Below are positions 9,086 to 16,555 of a DNA stretch of 64,000 nucleotides, one piece after another. The position numbers and the translations under genes were made by a program. The stretch comes from Bacteroidales bacterium UBA3653 (GTDB lineage: Bacteria; Bacteroidota; Bacteroidia; Bacteroidales; Paludibacteraceae): positions 62,001 through 126,000 of the forward strand of contig DFKE01000016.1 in the NCBI GenBank assembly GCA_002373505.1. Reading direction: 5' to 3'. The notes beneath the pieces are model-generated. The model saw only the letters and a program-made list of their open reading frames with translations, did no database searches and was not told where the DNA came from. Position 1 is the stretch's first letter. The number at the start of each line of letters is the position of its first letter.

Positions 9086-9834
9086 TTGAAGTAAAAGATG
9101 TAGTCAAGAGTTTTGACGGGAATGTGGTGCTGAACCACGTGAGTACCGAGATGCGGGACGGCGAGGTGAACATGATCATCGGCCAGTCCGGTTCCGGCAA
9201 GACCGTGCTGATGAAAAGCATGATCGGTCTGCATGCCGTGGACAGCGGACAGATATTGTATGACGGCCGCGATCTGGCGGAGATGCGGAGCAAAGATATC
9301 CGGATGCTTCACCGCGAGGTAGGAATGCTGTTCCAAGGCAGCGCGCTGTTCGACTCCATGACGGTGATGGAGAATGTGCTGTTTCCGATGGAGATGTTCT
9401 CTCATAAGAGCCGCGAAGAGATGCGTGAACGTGCAGAGTTCTGTTTGCGGCGTGTAGAGATGCCGGAACGGGTATGGAACTTAATGCCGAGCGAGATCAG
9501 TGGCGGTCAGCAGAAACGTGTAGCTATTGCCCGCGCGATCGTTTTGGAGCCGAAATATCTGTTCTGCGACGAGCCGAACTCGGGTTTGGATCCGAAGACG
9601 AGTCTGGTGATTGATGCCTTGATTCAGGATATCACGCGGGAATATAATATCTGCACGATCGTCAACAGCCATGACATGAACTCGATTATGGAGATAGGCG
9701 ACAATATCGTGTTCCTCAAAGGCGGCAAGAAAGAATGGCAGGGCAGCCGACATGAGATCATGAATAGCAACAACGAAGCGCTGAATGATTTCGTTTTTGC
9801 AAGCGAGTTGTTTAAGAAGATAAAAAACAAATAA
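9082..9834 (+). CDS. mlaF: MlaF-family ABC transporter ATP-binding protein
   Basis: The 250-residue ATPase has Walker A GQSGSGKT (about residues 34-41), the signature SGGQQKR (about 140-146), and Walker B LFCDEPNSGLD (about 158-168). MIEVKDVVKSFDGNVVLNHV and the FQGSALFDSMTVMENVLFP segment are characteristic of MlaF. It energises the upstream MlaE permease in phospholipid trafficking at the inner membrane. The start overlaps the mlaE stop. The coding region is followed directly by a dispersed palindromic repeat that may act as mRNA 3-prime end structure. Confidence 0.88.
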   Translation: MIEVKDVVKSFDGNVVLNHVSTEMRDGEVNMIIGQSGSGKTVLMKSMIGLHAVDSGQILYDGRDLAEMRSKDIRMLHREVGMLFQGSALFDSMTVMENVLFPMEMFSHKSREEMRERAEFCLRRVEMPERVWNLMPSEISGGQQKRVAIARAIVLEPKYLFCDEPNSGLDPKTSLVIDALIQDITREYNICTIVNSHDMNSIMEIGDNIVFLKGGKKEWQGSRHEIMNSNNEALNDFVFASELFKKIKNK

Positions 9835-9868
9835 CCCCTCCCCGACCCTCCCCTCAAGGGAGGGAGAT
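9835..9868. repeat. Dispersed palindromic repeat after mlaF
   Basis: CTCCCCGACCCTCCCCTCAAG plus GGGAGGGAGA is the closest relative of the copy at 8179-8209. It starts at the mlaF stop codon. Confidence 0.6.
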
Positions 9869-9894
9869 AAAGAGATAAATAAAACAATTATATT

Positions 9895-10230
9895 ATGAGA
9901 AAAGTATTATTGATGGCTTTTATAGCCATATTGGGAATGGGCGTCTATGCCCAGCAGCCGGCTAAAGTACCGGCTTACCGCGGCATGATCGAGCGCGTGC
10001 AGCCGAACGGGTACACGCTGCGCACCTTCCTGCGCGGAGACGAACACAAACACTGGATGATGACCGAAGACGGATGGTTGATCCGCGAGAACAAAAAAGG
10101 ATGGCTGAAATACGCCAAGGTGAACCGCAAAGGCGAGATTGTAACCAGTTGCCGAAAAGCCAAAAACGTAGAGGACCGGACCAAATGCCAGAAGAAATGG
10201 CTGGAGAAGCACGGAGTGAAGAGGAATTGA
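9895..10230 (+). CDS. Stand-alone propeptide-like secreted protein (M6 pro-domain paralogue)
   Basis: The 111-residue protein has a signal peptide (residues 1-19, ending VYAQ). The next 45 residues, VPAYRGMIERVQPNG and FLRGDEHKHWMMTEDGWLI, align with the N-terminal propeptide of the M6 protease encoded just downstream (VPARREGMIRTDANG, FLNGDEHFHFITDAEGRWL) and more weakly with that of the first M6 protease. The rest is strongly basic (KKGWLKYAKVNRKGE, TKCQKKWLEKHG), with two Cys. There is no catalytic domain. It most likely represents a detached propeptide, possibly acting as inhibitor or chaperone in trans for the neighbouring protease. The homology is seen in the sequence; the function is inferred. 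Confidence 0.7.
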   Translation: MRKVLLMAFIAILGMGVYAQQPAKVPAYRGMIERVQPNGYTLRTFLRGDEHKHWMMTEDGWLIRENKKGWLKYAKVNRKGEIVTSCRKAKNVEDRTKCQKKWLEKHGVKRN

Positions 10231-10258
10231 TAATTGAGAATTGAGAATTGAGAATTGG
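10224..10258. repeat. Short tandem repeat between propeptide and protease genes
   Basis: Three to four units of TTGAGAA (AATTGATAATTGAGAATTGA and continuation) fill the gap and reach the start of the M6 gene. Confidence 0.7.
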
Positions 10259-10259
10259 T

Positions 10260-11801
10260 ATGAAGAAAATTTTGAGCATAGTGATGCTATGCGCTGTCGC
10301 AGTGAGTGCGACGGCAGTGCCGGCACGCCGTGAGGGTATGATCCGGACTGATGCGAACGGAACAGAAAAAATGGTGTTCCTTAACGGAGACGAGCATTTT
10401 CATTTTATCACGGATGCAGAAGGACGCTGGCTTGACGAAGAGACCTTGCTGCCGATAGCAGAAGAAGAGAAAACTGCGCGTATGGCGAAAGGACAACAGC
10501 GCGCCAAAGCCCGCCGTGCAAGGCAGGAAACGGGAGTGGACCGTCTGCTGGCACCGAAAGGGGCTGTTATTCTGGTCAGTTTCAAGGACCTGGATTTCAG
10601 CCAGTCCAATGAGGATATGACCCAATGGGCGATGGGAGAGACATACACCTATAACGGTGCTACGGGATCCATCCACCAGTATTTCAACGACCAGAGTTGG
10701 GGAGAGTACGACATGGATATTGATGTCATTGGCCCTGTGACGGTTAGCAGGAACTACTCCTATTACGGTAGCAACGACTGGGGAGGGAATGACAACCACC
10801 CGGACGAACTGGTCAAAGAGGCGTGCCAGTTAGCCGCAAAACAAGGAGCCGATTTCAGCCAATACGACAACAATGATGACGGAGAAGTGGACTGGGTGGT
10901 TATTCTCTATGCGGGTAAAGGCGAAGCGGACGGAGGAGCAAGCAACACGATATGGCCTCACCAATACGATCTGAGTTATACCGATATGTCCTTCAAGTTG
11001 GATGGCAAGACGATAGATCACTACTGCTGTCTCAACGAGATTGACGGACAAACAGGCGAACGGTGCGGTATCGGTACTTTCTGCCATGAGTTCAGCCATG
11101 TGATGGGGTTGCCGGATTTCTATGCCACCGTAGAAGGCGCCACGCACCGCACGATGGTAGATTGGGACATCATGGACTACGGGCCTTATAATAACGATGG
11201 TAACACGCCTCCCAACTATTCCGCCTACGAGCGGTGGTTCATGGGATGGATCACTCCGCGCGTGCTGACAGAGCCGGAAAACACCTTGTTAGGTCCGCTT
11301 CAAGAGACCAAACAATCCTTGCTGATGTGCAACGGAAACGCACATAATTTAGACGGCCTGAACCCGTTACCCAGAACATTCTATTTACTGGAAACCCGCG
11401 CACAGGAAGGATGGGACAAGTACCTCGCCGGCAAAGGGCTGATGATCACCAAGATCCAATATGATTCCGATAAATGGTACAGCAACACTGTCAATAACAC
11501 GTCCAGCAAATTAGGCGTGGACCTGATAGAAGCCAAAAAGAACACGTCGGCTTACTACAGCCGAGCCACCGATCTTTTCCCTGCCGGAGCGAATTCATTC
11601 ACCGGTTTTGCAGATCACGAGATTACGGACATCGAACTCTATGCGGATGGCTACATCGGATTCAAATACAACGGCGGATGGCCGGAAGGGATTGAAGACG
11701 TACAAGGGAACGATGTACAATGTACAAAGGTATTGCGTGGCGGCAAGGTAGTTATTATCCGCGAGGGAAAGGAATACGATATTTTAGGTAATCGTTTATG
11801 A
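10260..11801 (+). CDS. Secreted M6-family metalloprotease
   Basis: The start at 10260 (MKKILSIVMLCAVAVSATA) gives a standard signal peptide; an ATG 12 bases upstream in the same frame lies in the tandem repeat and is less likely. The 513-residue protein carries a propeptide (about 20-60), a basic linker (RAKARRARQ, about 81-89), and the catalytic zinc site HEFSHVMGLPD at 276-286. YDNNDDGEVDWVVILYAGKGEADGG is the conserved core upstream of it. The C-terminus GGKVVIIREGKEYDILGN is the shared sorting-like tail. Just before it, residues VQGNDVQCTKV are encoded by an in-frame copy of the dispersed GTACATCGTACATCG repeat. It overlaps xth by four bases. The neighbouring stand-alone propeptide is likely its partner. 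Confidence 0.85.
   Translation: MKKILSIVMLCAVAVSATAVPARREGMIRTDANGTEKMVFLNGDEHFHFITDAEGRWLDEETLLPIAEEEKTARMAKGQQRAKARRARQETGVDRLLAPKGAVILVSFKDLDFSQSNEDMTQWAMGETYTYNGATGSIHQYFNDQSWGEYDMDIDVIGPVTVSRNYSYYGSNDWGGNDNHPDELVKEACQLAAKQGADFSQYDNNDDGEVDWVVILYAGKGEADGGASNTIWPHQYDLSYTDMSFKLDGKTIDHYCCLNEIDGQTGERCGIGTFCHEFSHVMGLPDFYATVEGATHRTMVDWDIMDYGPYNNDGNTPPNYSAYERWFMGWITPRVLTEPENTLLGPLQETKQSLLMCNGNAHNLDGLNPLPRTFYLLETRAQEGWDKYLAGKGLMITKIQYDSDKWYSNTVNNTSSKLGVDLIEAKKNTSAYYSRATDLFPAGANSFTGFADHEITDIELYADGYIGFKYNGGWPEGIEDVQGNDVQCTKVLRGGKVVIIREGKEYDILGNRL
11698..11730. repeat. GTACATCGTACATCG-family repeat inside the M6 gene
   Basis: In reverse complement the stretch reads TTTGTACATTGTACATCGTT, then CCCTTGTACG. 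It matches the intergenic copies at 23361-23415 and 41392-41430 and the coding copy at 30568-30600. Confidence 0.65.
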
Positions 11802-12559
11802 AAATAATCAGTTATAATCTCAACGGCATCCGTTCGGCAATCGGGAAAGGGTTGCTGGAATGGCTTCAGACAGAGAATCCGGATGTGTTCTGCATCCAGG
11901 AGAGCAAGGCGCAGCCGGAACAGATAGACGTCATGGCGTTTCAGGAACTGGGATACCATAGTTACATCCATTCGGCGGAGAAGAAAGGCTATTCGGGCGT
12001 GTGTATCTTCTCCAAGCAGGAGCCGGACCGCGTAGTTGTAGGTATGGGCATTCCCAAATACGACCGCGAGGGGCGCGTGCTGAGAGCCGATTTCGGCGAT
12101 ATAACTGTTGTGGACGCATATATCCCGAGCGGCACGACGGGAGACGTACGACAGGATTTCAAAATGGAGTTTCTGGAGGATTTTCTGCCGTGGGTGACAG
12201 AGTTGCGCAAAGAGCGTCCGAACCTGGTGATCTGCGGAGATTATAACATATGCCACAAGCCCATCGACATCAACCATCCGGAGCGGCAGATCGGCGTGTC
12301 CGGTTTCCTGCCCGAAGAGCGCGAATGGATGGATCGGTGGGAAGCAAGCGGCTTGGTAGATTCTTTCCGTGTGTTCGACCAGAGCGCAGAGCGGTACAGC
12401 TGGTGGAGCTGGCGTGCCGGTGCCAGAGCCCGTAACGTGGGCTGGCGGATTGACTACCTGTGGGTCAGCGAGAGCCTGAGACCAAGACTGAGAGACGGCA
12501 AAATTTTAACAGAGGCGGTACACTCCGACCATTGCCCGGTGATGGTTGAGATAGACTAA
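11798..12559 (+). CDS. xth: Exodeoxyribonuclease III
   Basis: The 253-residue protein is a full-length exonuclease III/AP endonuclease of the EEP superfamily. Visible motifs are MKIISYNLNGIRSAIGKG (Asn7), CIQESKAQ with the metal-binding Glu34, YIPSG, CGDYNICH (Asp and Asn of the active site), YSWWSWR and the final SDHCPV (Asp-His catalytic pair). It repairs abasic sites and 3-prime blocked ends in the cytoplasm. Its ATG overlaps the stop of the upstream secreted protease, an unusual operon partner; no promoter of its own is evident. Confidence 0.93.
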   Translation: MKIISYNLNGIRSAIGKGLLEWLQTENPDVFCIQESKAQPEQIDVMAFQELGYHSYIHSAEKKGYSGVCIFSKQEPDRVVVGMGIPKYDREGRVLRADFGDITVVDAYIPSGTTGDVRQDFKMEFLEDFLPWVTELRKERPNLVICGDYNICHKPIDINHPERQIGVSGFLPEEREWMDRWEASGLVDSFRVFDQSAERYSWWSWRAGARARNVGWRIDYLWVSESLRPRLRDGKILTEAVHSDHCPVMVEID

Positions 12560-12562
12560 TTT

Positions 12563-12621
12563 AAAAATCACGGGATAATATACATAGTATATTATAGGTA
12601 TAGGTGGGATACGTGATTACC
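12563..12621. repeat. Structured 58-base element, copy A
   Basis: AAAATCACGGGATAATATAC begins an element ending GGGATACGTGATTACC, closely matched by 33611-33667. The central hairpin TAATATAC-ATA-GTATATTA is perfect. In the other copy the stem is different but also perfect, so pairing is conserved. AATCACG and CGTGATT at the ends can also pair. It fills the gap between xth and lptB. Confidence 0.6.
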
Positions 12622-12646
12622 AGCTAACGATCAGGTAACTAACATT

Positions 12647-13387
12647 ATGGACAAGCTAAGGACAGAGCATTTAGTAAAGAAATACGGCAAACGGACCGTG
12701 GTAGATGATGTGTCAATCGAGTTGACCCAAGGAGAGATTGTAGGTCTGCTGGGCCCGAACGGTGCAGGCAAGACGACCACTTTCTATATGACAACCGGTC
12801 TGGTCTCTGCCAACAACGGTCGTATCTTTCTCAACGACCAGGACATCACCTCTTTTCCTATGTACCGACGTGCGAAGATGGGTATCGGCTATCTGCCGCA
12901 GGAAGCAAGCGTGTTCCGCAAGATGACGGTAGAAGACAATATCCGCTCCGTGCTCGAACTGACCGATTTCACGCCGGAGTACCAGGCACAGAAGCTGGAG
13001 CAACTGATTAAGGAGTTCAACCTCGAGCACGTACGTACAAACCTTGGCGACCGCCTCAGCGGCGGAGAAAGGCGTCGTACGGAGATAGCGCGGTGTTTGG
13101 CGATAGAACCCAAGTTCGTGATGCTGGACGAACCTTTTGCCGGTGTCGATCCGATTGCTGTGCAAGAAATACAGGATGTCGTATGGCGGCTGAAAGACAA
13201 GAATATAGGTATTCTGATAACCGACCACAACGTAGATGAAACGCTGATGATCACGGACCGCGCATACCTGCTGTTTGAAGGCAAGATCCTCTTCCACGGT
13301 ACGCCGGAAGAGTTAGCCTCCAACCCCGTTGTGCGGCAGAACTACCTCGGTCGCGATTTTGAACTCAAACGCAAAACGAGAGTTTAG
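12647..13387 (+). CDS. lptB: LPS export ABC transporter ATP-binding protein LptB
   Basis: The 246-residue ATPase shows Walker A GPNGAGKTT (about 36-44), Q-loop with GIGYLPQEASVFRKMTVEDN (the LptB hallmark), signature LSGGERRR (about 138-145), Walker B FVMLDEPFAGVDPIA, and H-loop LITDHNV. LptB powers extraction of lipopolysaccharide from the inner membrane with LptFG. The downstream genes (Wzi-like barrel, glycosyltransferases, LPS-kinase fusion, O-antigen-ligase-like) suggest an envelope-polysaccharide block. The kelch lipoprotein follows after 21 bases. Confidence 0.93.
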   Translation: MDKLRTEHLVKKYGKRTVVDDVSIELTQGEIVGLLGPNGAGKTTTFYMTTGLVSANNGRIFLNDQDITSFPMYRRAKMGIGYLPQEASVFRKMTVEDNIRSVLELTDFTPEYQAQKLEQLIKEFNLEHVRTNLGDRLSGGERRRTEIARCLAIEPKFVMLDEPFAGVDPIAVQEIQDVVWRLKDKNIGILITDHNVDETLMITDRAYLLFEGKILFHGTPEELASNPVVRQNYLGRDFELKRKTRV

Positions 13388-13408
13388 GAACAAGAGAAGA
13401 GAGGTAAG

Positions 13409-14386
13409 GTGAGAAGCAAGAATTACATCATCTTGATACTTGCAGCAGTGCTATGCATTGCCTGTGCGAGCGAACCGGATCTCGGTATCGCTTTGCACGA
13501 ATGCGCTCCGATGCCGTCTCCCCGTGCTTCTGCCACTGCGTTTGTGATAGGAGAGAAAGCCTATCTGTTCGCCGGAAGAGACAGCACCGGAAATTCGCAC
13601 AACGACCTATGGCGTTATTCTCCGGAAACAGACAGCTGGGAAGACATGGGTCCCACTCCACTTGCTCCGCGCGTGAATGCCACCGCCTGTGTGTGCGACG
13701 GGAAAGTGTATATCGGGTTAGGATTTCTGGGCAGATACAGCAATGATAGCTCCTACATGCAAGACTGGTGGGAATATACGCCCGCTACGGACTCTTGGAA
13801 ACGATTAGCCGACTATCCGAACAGCTATACCGACTGCGCCACTGCGTTTACCAGCGACGGGGAGTTATATGTCGGTTATGGTTTTTGCTGGAACTACCGA
13901 CGCGATTTTTTCCGATATGACATAGCTTCCGACCGGTGGGACAGTATTGATGTGAACGTCTCTTTCCACGGCTACCCCACCCGTTCCTTCGGAGGGACAG
14001 GATGCACCTGCCAAAGCCGGCATTTCATGGGAACAGGCTTCTACAAGGGGAGCCTGAACTGGTGGGCGGAACTGGTGGACGGCACGCATTGGGAGAAACG
14101 GGCTGCTGTGCCCGGAAAGACACGTACCCTTGCTGCCTCTACCGCTACGGACCAATATATCTACCTCTCAGGCGGCATACATTACGGCGGAGTAAACACC
14201 ACCGGCCAAGTGCTGCAGGACATTCACCGCTACGACCCGCTGAACGACTCCTGGAGCCATGTTGCCGTACTGCCGGAAGGATTGATGAACCATCTCTCTT
14301 TTGCGATAGGCAGAAGGGTGTATATCGGTCTTGGCGAGGACAAGGAATGGAAGGTAAAAAACAAACTGTATTATTTTGAGGAATAA
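13409..14386 (+). CDS. Kelch-repeat lipoprotein
   Basis: A GTG start gives MRSKNYIILILAAVLCIACAS, a lipoprotein signal with the lipobox Cys at residue 19. The 325-residue protein consists of about five kelch motifs of roughly 50 residues: TAFVIGEKAYLFAGRDS...DLWRYSPETDSWEDMG, TACVCDGKVYIGLGF...WWEYTPATDSWKRLA, and so on, up to IHRYDPLNDSWSHVAVLP. They should form a beta-propeller. Periplasmic or surface anchoring is expected. It sits between lptB and a Wzi-like barrel and overlaps the next gene by 11 bases. A ligand or enzyme activity cannot be read from the sequence; kelch proteins of this type include sialate epimerases, but no catalytic residues were identified. Confidence 0.8.
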   Translation: MRSKNYIILILAAVLCIACASEPDLGIALHECAPMPSPRASATAFVIGEKAYLFAGRDSTGNSHNDLWRYSPETDSWEDMGPTPLAPRVNATACVCDGKVYIGLGFLGRYSNDSSYMQDWWEYTPATDSWKRLADYPNSYTDCATAFTSDGELYVGYGFCWNYRRDFFRYDIASDRWDSIDVNVSFHGYPTRSFGGTGCTCQSRHFMGTGFYKGSLNWWAELVDGTHWEKRAAVPGKTRTLAASTATDQYIYLSGGIHYGGVNTTGQVLQDIHRYDPLNDSWSHVAVLPEGLMNHLSFAIGRRVYIGLGEDKEWKVKNKLYYFEE

Positions 14387-15857
14387 ACTGCTCGTCATAT
14401 TATTGCTGCTTTGCACAGGTATGTCCGCCCGGCAGTTGAGCTGGCGCTTCTGGCCCACCGGGATCACAGACAGCGTTCCGGCAGGCGGGGACACTCTACG
14501 CTGGACAGCCGGAGTAAGCGGCATAGCATCCAGCGGCAAATATGCACCGTTCTGGCTGCAAAGCAACACGCACGGCGATATCAGTTCTTCGCCTTTCTCC
14601 GGCAACTTGACTGCCGGCATTTACAAGGAAGCCGTTCACCCCGAGCGATGGTGGGATTATGATTTTGCGGTACAGCTGACCGGCCGTGTCCAGTCGCCTA
14701 TACCGGGTAGCGCTTTTGCGCAGCAACGGACGTACGGAACGGGCTATTTCAACCTTCTATACGCACATGTCCGCCTCTATATCTTTGACATCACAGCCGG
14801 TATCAAGCCTCTTGTCTATGAGACCCAAGACACCGCTTTGAGTATGGGAAGCATGATTTTCTCCGGCAACAGCCAACCGCTTCCGCGTATCACGGTTGGG
14901 ATAGACCGGTATGTGCCATTCCCCGGATGCTATGGGTATTTTGAGATCAAAGGAGGTCTGACCCACATATGGCAGGCGGATAACATATACATGCGAGGCA
15001 GTTATATCCATCATAAGTTCGCAGCTCTCCGCTTCGGTGGACGGCTTCCTGTGAACGTCAGTTATGAGTTCCACCATGCCGCACAATGGGGAGGTATCAG
15101 CCCTGTCTGGGGGGATATAGGCAGCGGATGGTCTGATTTCCTGCACGTCCTTACCGCACGGGCTGGAGGAGTGATGAATAATGACCTGCGGAATGCACAG
15201 GGGAACCACGTAGGAAGCCAGCAGCTGATGGTCACCGGCAAAGGTACAGGATGGGAGATCAGTGCTTACTGGCAGAATTTCTTCGAAGACAATTTTGCTT
15301 TTATCGGCATGGGGCAGAACCTGTCCGACGGTCTATGGGGTATCAGTCTCAAACAGACCCGATGGCCGTTTATCCAAGGTGTGACATATGAGTTTCTCAA
15401 CACGACCGACCAGTCCGGACCGTGGCACGACCGCGACGGACTTTGCTACGCCGGCAATGACCAGTATTATCAGAACAGCGTGTTCCAAAACGGATGGAAT
15501 TATTTCTATCGCTCTATAGGTACACCTTTTATCACTTCGCCGCTATACAACGAGGATGGTTCCATTCATACCCTCAACAGCCGCGTGAGAGTGCATCATC
15601 TAGGAATAAGAGGCGATATATACGGCTTTATATACCGTCTCAAGGCTTCCTATGCCCGCAATTACGGCAATGAAAACACCTCCCGCGAGATTCTGAGCAC
15701 CAACACCGCCCTGCTGCTGGATATTCACAAGCATGTAGAGAAAGCCTGGGGGCTCGATTTCGGCGTACGTCTGGCTGCTGATCTGGGGTCGCAATGGGGA
15801 AACCAGTTCGGAGCACAGCTAACAATTACTAAACGAGGAATAATCACCCGATGGTAA
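14376..15857 (+). CDS. Wzi-like capsule assembly outer-membrane protein
   Basis: The TTG start at 14376 (MRNKLLVILLLLCTGMSARQ) yields a clear signal peptide, and no ATG gives one as good. It overlaps the kelch gene by 11 bases. The 493-residue product is an outer-membrane barrel with alternating aromatic strands. It opens with TLRWTAGVSGIASSGKYAPFWLQSNTHGD, the N-terminal pattern of the Bacteroidota capsule assembly protein Wzi family. It ends in strand ITKRGIITRW with a terminal aromatic residue. Wzi proteins help anchor or organise capsular polysaccharide on the surface, which fits its place between an LPS exporter and glycosyltransferases. Confidence 0.75.
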   Translation: MRNKLLVILLLLCTGMSARQLSWRFWPTGITDSVPAGGDTLRWTAGVSGIASSGKYAPFWLQSNTHGDISSSPFSGNLTAGIYKEAVHPERWWDYDFAVQLTGRVQSPIPGSAFAQQRTYGTGYFNLLYAHVRLYIFDITAGIKPLVYETQDTALSMGSMIFSGNSQPLPRITVGIDRYVPFPGCYGYFEIKGGLTHIWQADNIYMRGSYIHHKFAALRFGGRLPVNVSYEFHHAAQWGGISPVWGDIGSGWSDFLHVLTARAGGVMNNDLRNAQGNHVGSQQLMVTGKGTGWEISAYWQNFFEDNFAFIGMGQNLSDGLWGISLKQTRWPFIQGVTYEFLNTTDQSGPWHDRDGLCYAGNDQYYQNSVFQNGWNYFYRSIGTPFITSPLYNEDGSIHTLNSRVRVHHLGIRGDIYGFIYRLKASYARNYGNENTSREILSTNTALLLDIHKHVEKAWGLDFGVRLAADLGSQWGNQFGAQLTITKRGIITRW

Positions 15858-16555
15858 ATGACTCCATGATACATATCATCATGCCCGTCAAGGACTCCAT
15901 CGAGACGGCAGAGAAAGCGATCCGCGCTATCCTACAGAGCGGTTATACGCTGACCGTTTATGATGACTATTCGTCTAAGGAGACAGCATCGAGACTCAAA
16001 GAGCTGAGCGACGAGACGGGCATCGAGATTGTATCTATCAGTGAACATACCGTCCACCCGTCACCTAACTACCGCTGGGTGTTGATTGATGCCCAACGAA
16101 AAGCGCTGGAGCAAGGAGTCTCACTGGTGATTGTGGAAAGCGACGTGATGGTGAGACAAGAGACTATTGGACGCATGGCTGATGCTGTTTGTCCGGGTGT
16201 AGGAATGGTGGCAGCCGTGACGCACGATGAGGAAGGGAATGTGAATTTCCCCTATGAATACGCGCGGCACATAAACCAAGACGGACCATGCAAGAAGAGG
16301 CTCTCTTTCTGCTGCACGCTGCTTTCCAACGAATTCCTGCGCGCCTATGACTTCGGGCGGTTGGATCCGGATAAGAACTGGTATGACGTACATATCAGCC
16401 ACACATCCGTCCAATTGGGATTTACGAACATCCTGCAACTATCCAACCCCGTAGTCCACATGCCACACTCTAGCCGTCCGTGGAAACAACTCAAATATAC
16501 AAACCCTATACTCTATTATTGGCGGAAGTTGATTCTTCGCCGCGATAAGATATGA
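15851..16555 (+). CDS. Family-2-like glycosyltransferase
   Basis: The 234-residue protein is a compact GT-A fold without membrane helices. It begins IHIIMPVKDSIETAEKAIRAIL, continues LTVYDDYSSKETASRLKEL (the nucleotide-sugar binding D-D) and VSLVIVESDVMVR in place of the usual DxD. FCCTLLSNEFLRAYDFG is the acceptor-side region. It overlaps the Wzi-like gene before it by seven bases and the GT-kinase fusion after it by four bases, so the three are translated together. A role in LPS or capsule assembly is likely from context; donor and acceptor are unknown. Confidence 0.75.
   Translation: MVNDSMIHIIMPVKDSIETAEKAIRAILQSGYTLTVYDDYSSKETASRLKELSDETGIEIVSISEHTVHPSPNYRWVLIDAQRKALEQGVSLVIVESDVMVRQETIGRMADAVCPGVGMVAAVTHDEEGNVNFPYEYARHINQDGPCKKRLSFCCTLLSNEFLRAYDFGRLDPDKNWYDVHISHTSVQLGFTNILQLSNPVVHMPHSSRPWKQLKYTNPILYYWRKLILRRDKI

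Noticed and set aside
10248..10259. Upstream ATG of the second M6 protease
   Set aside because: It lies within the TTGAGAA tandem repeat and adds four residues before a perfect signal peptide.
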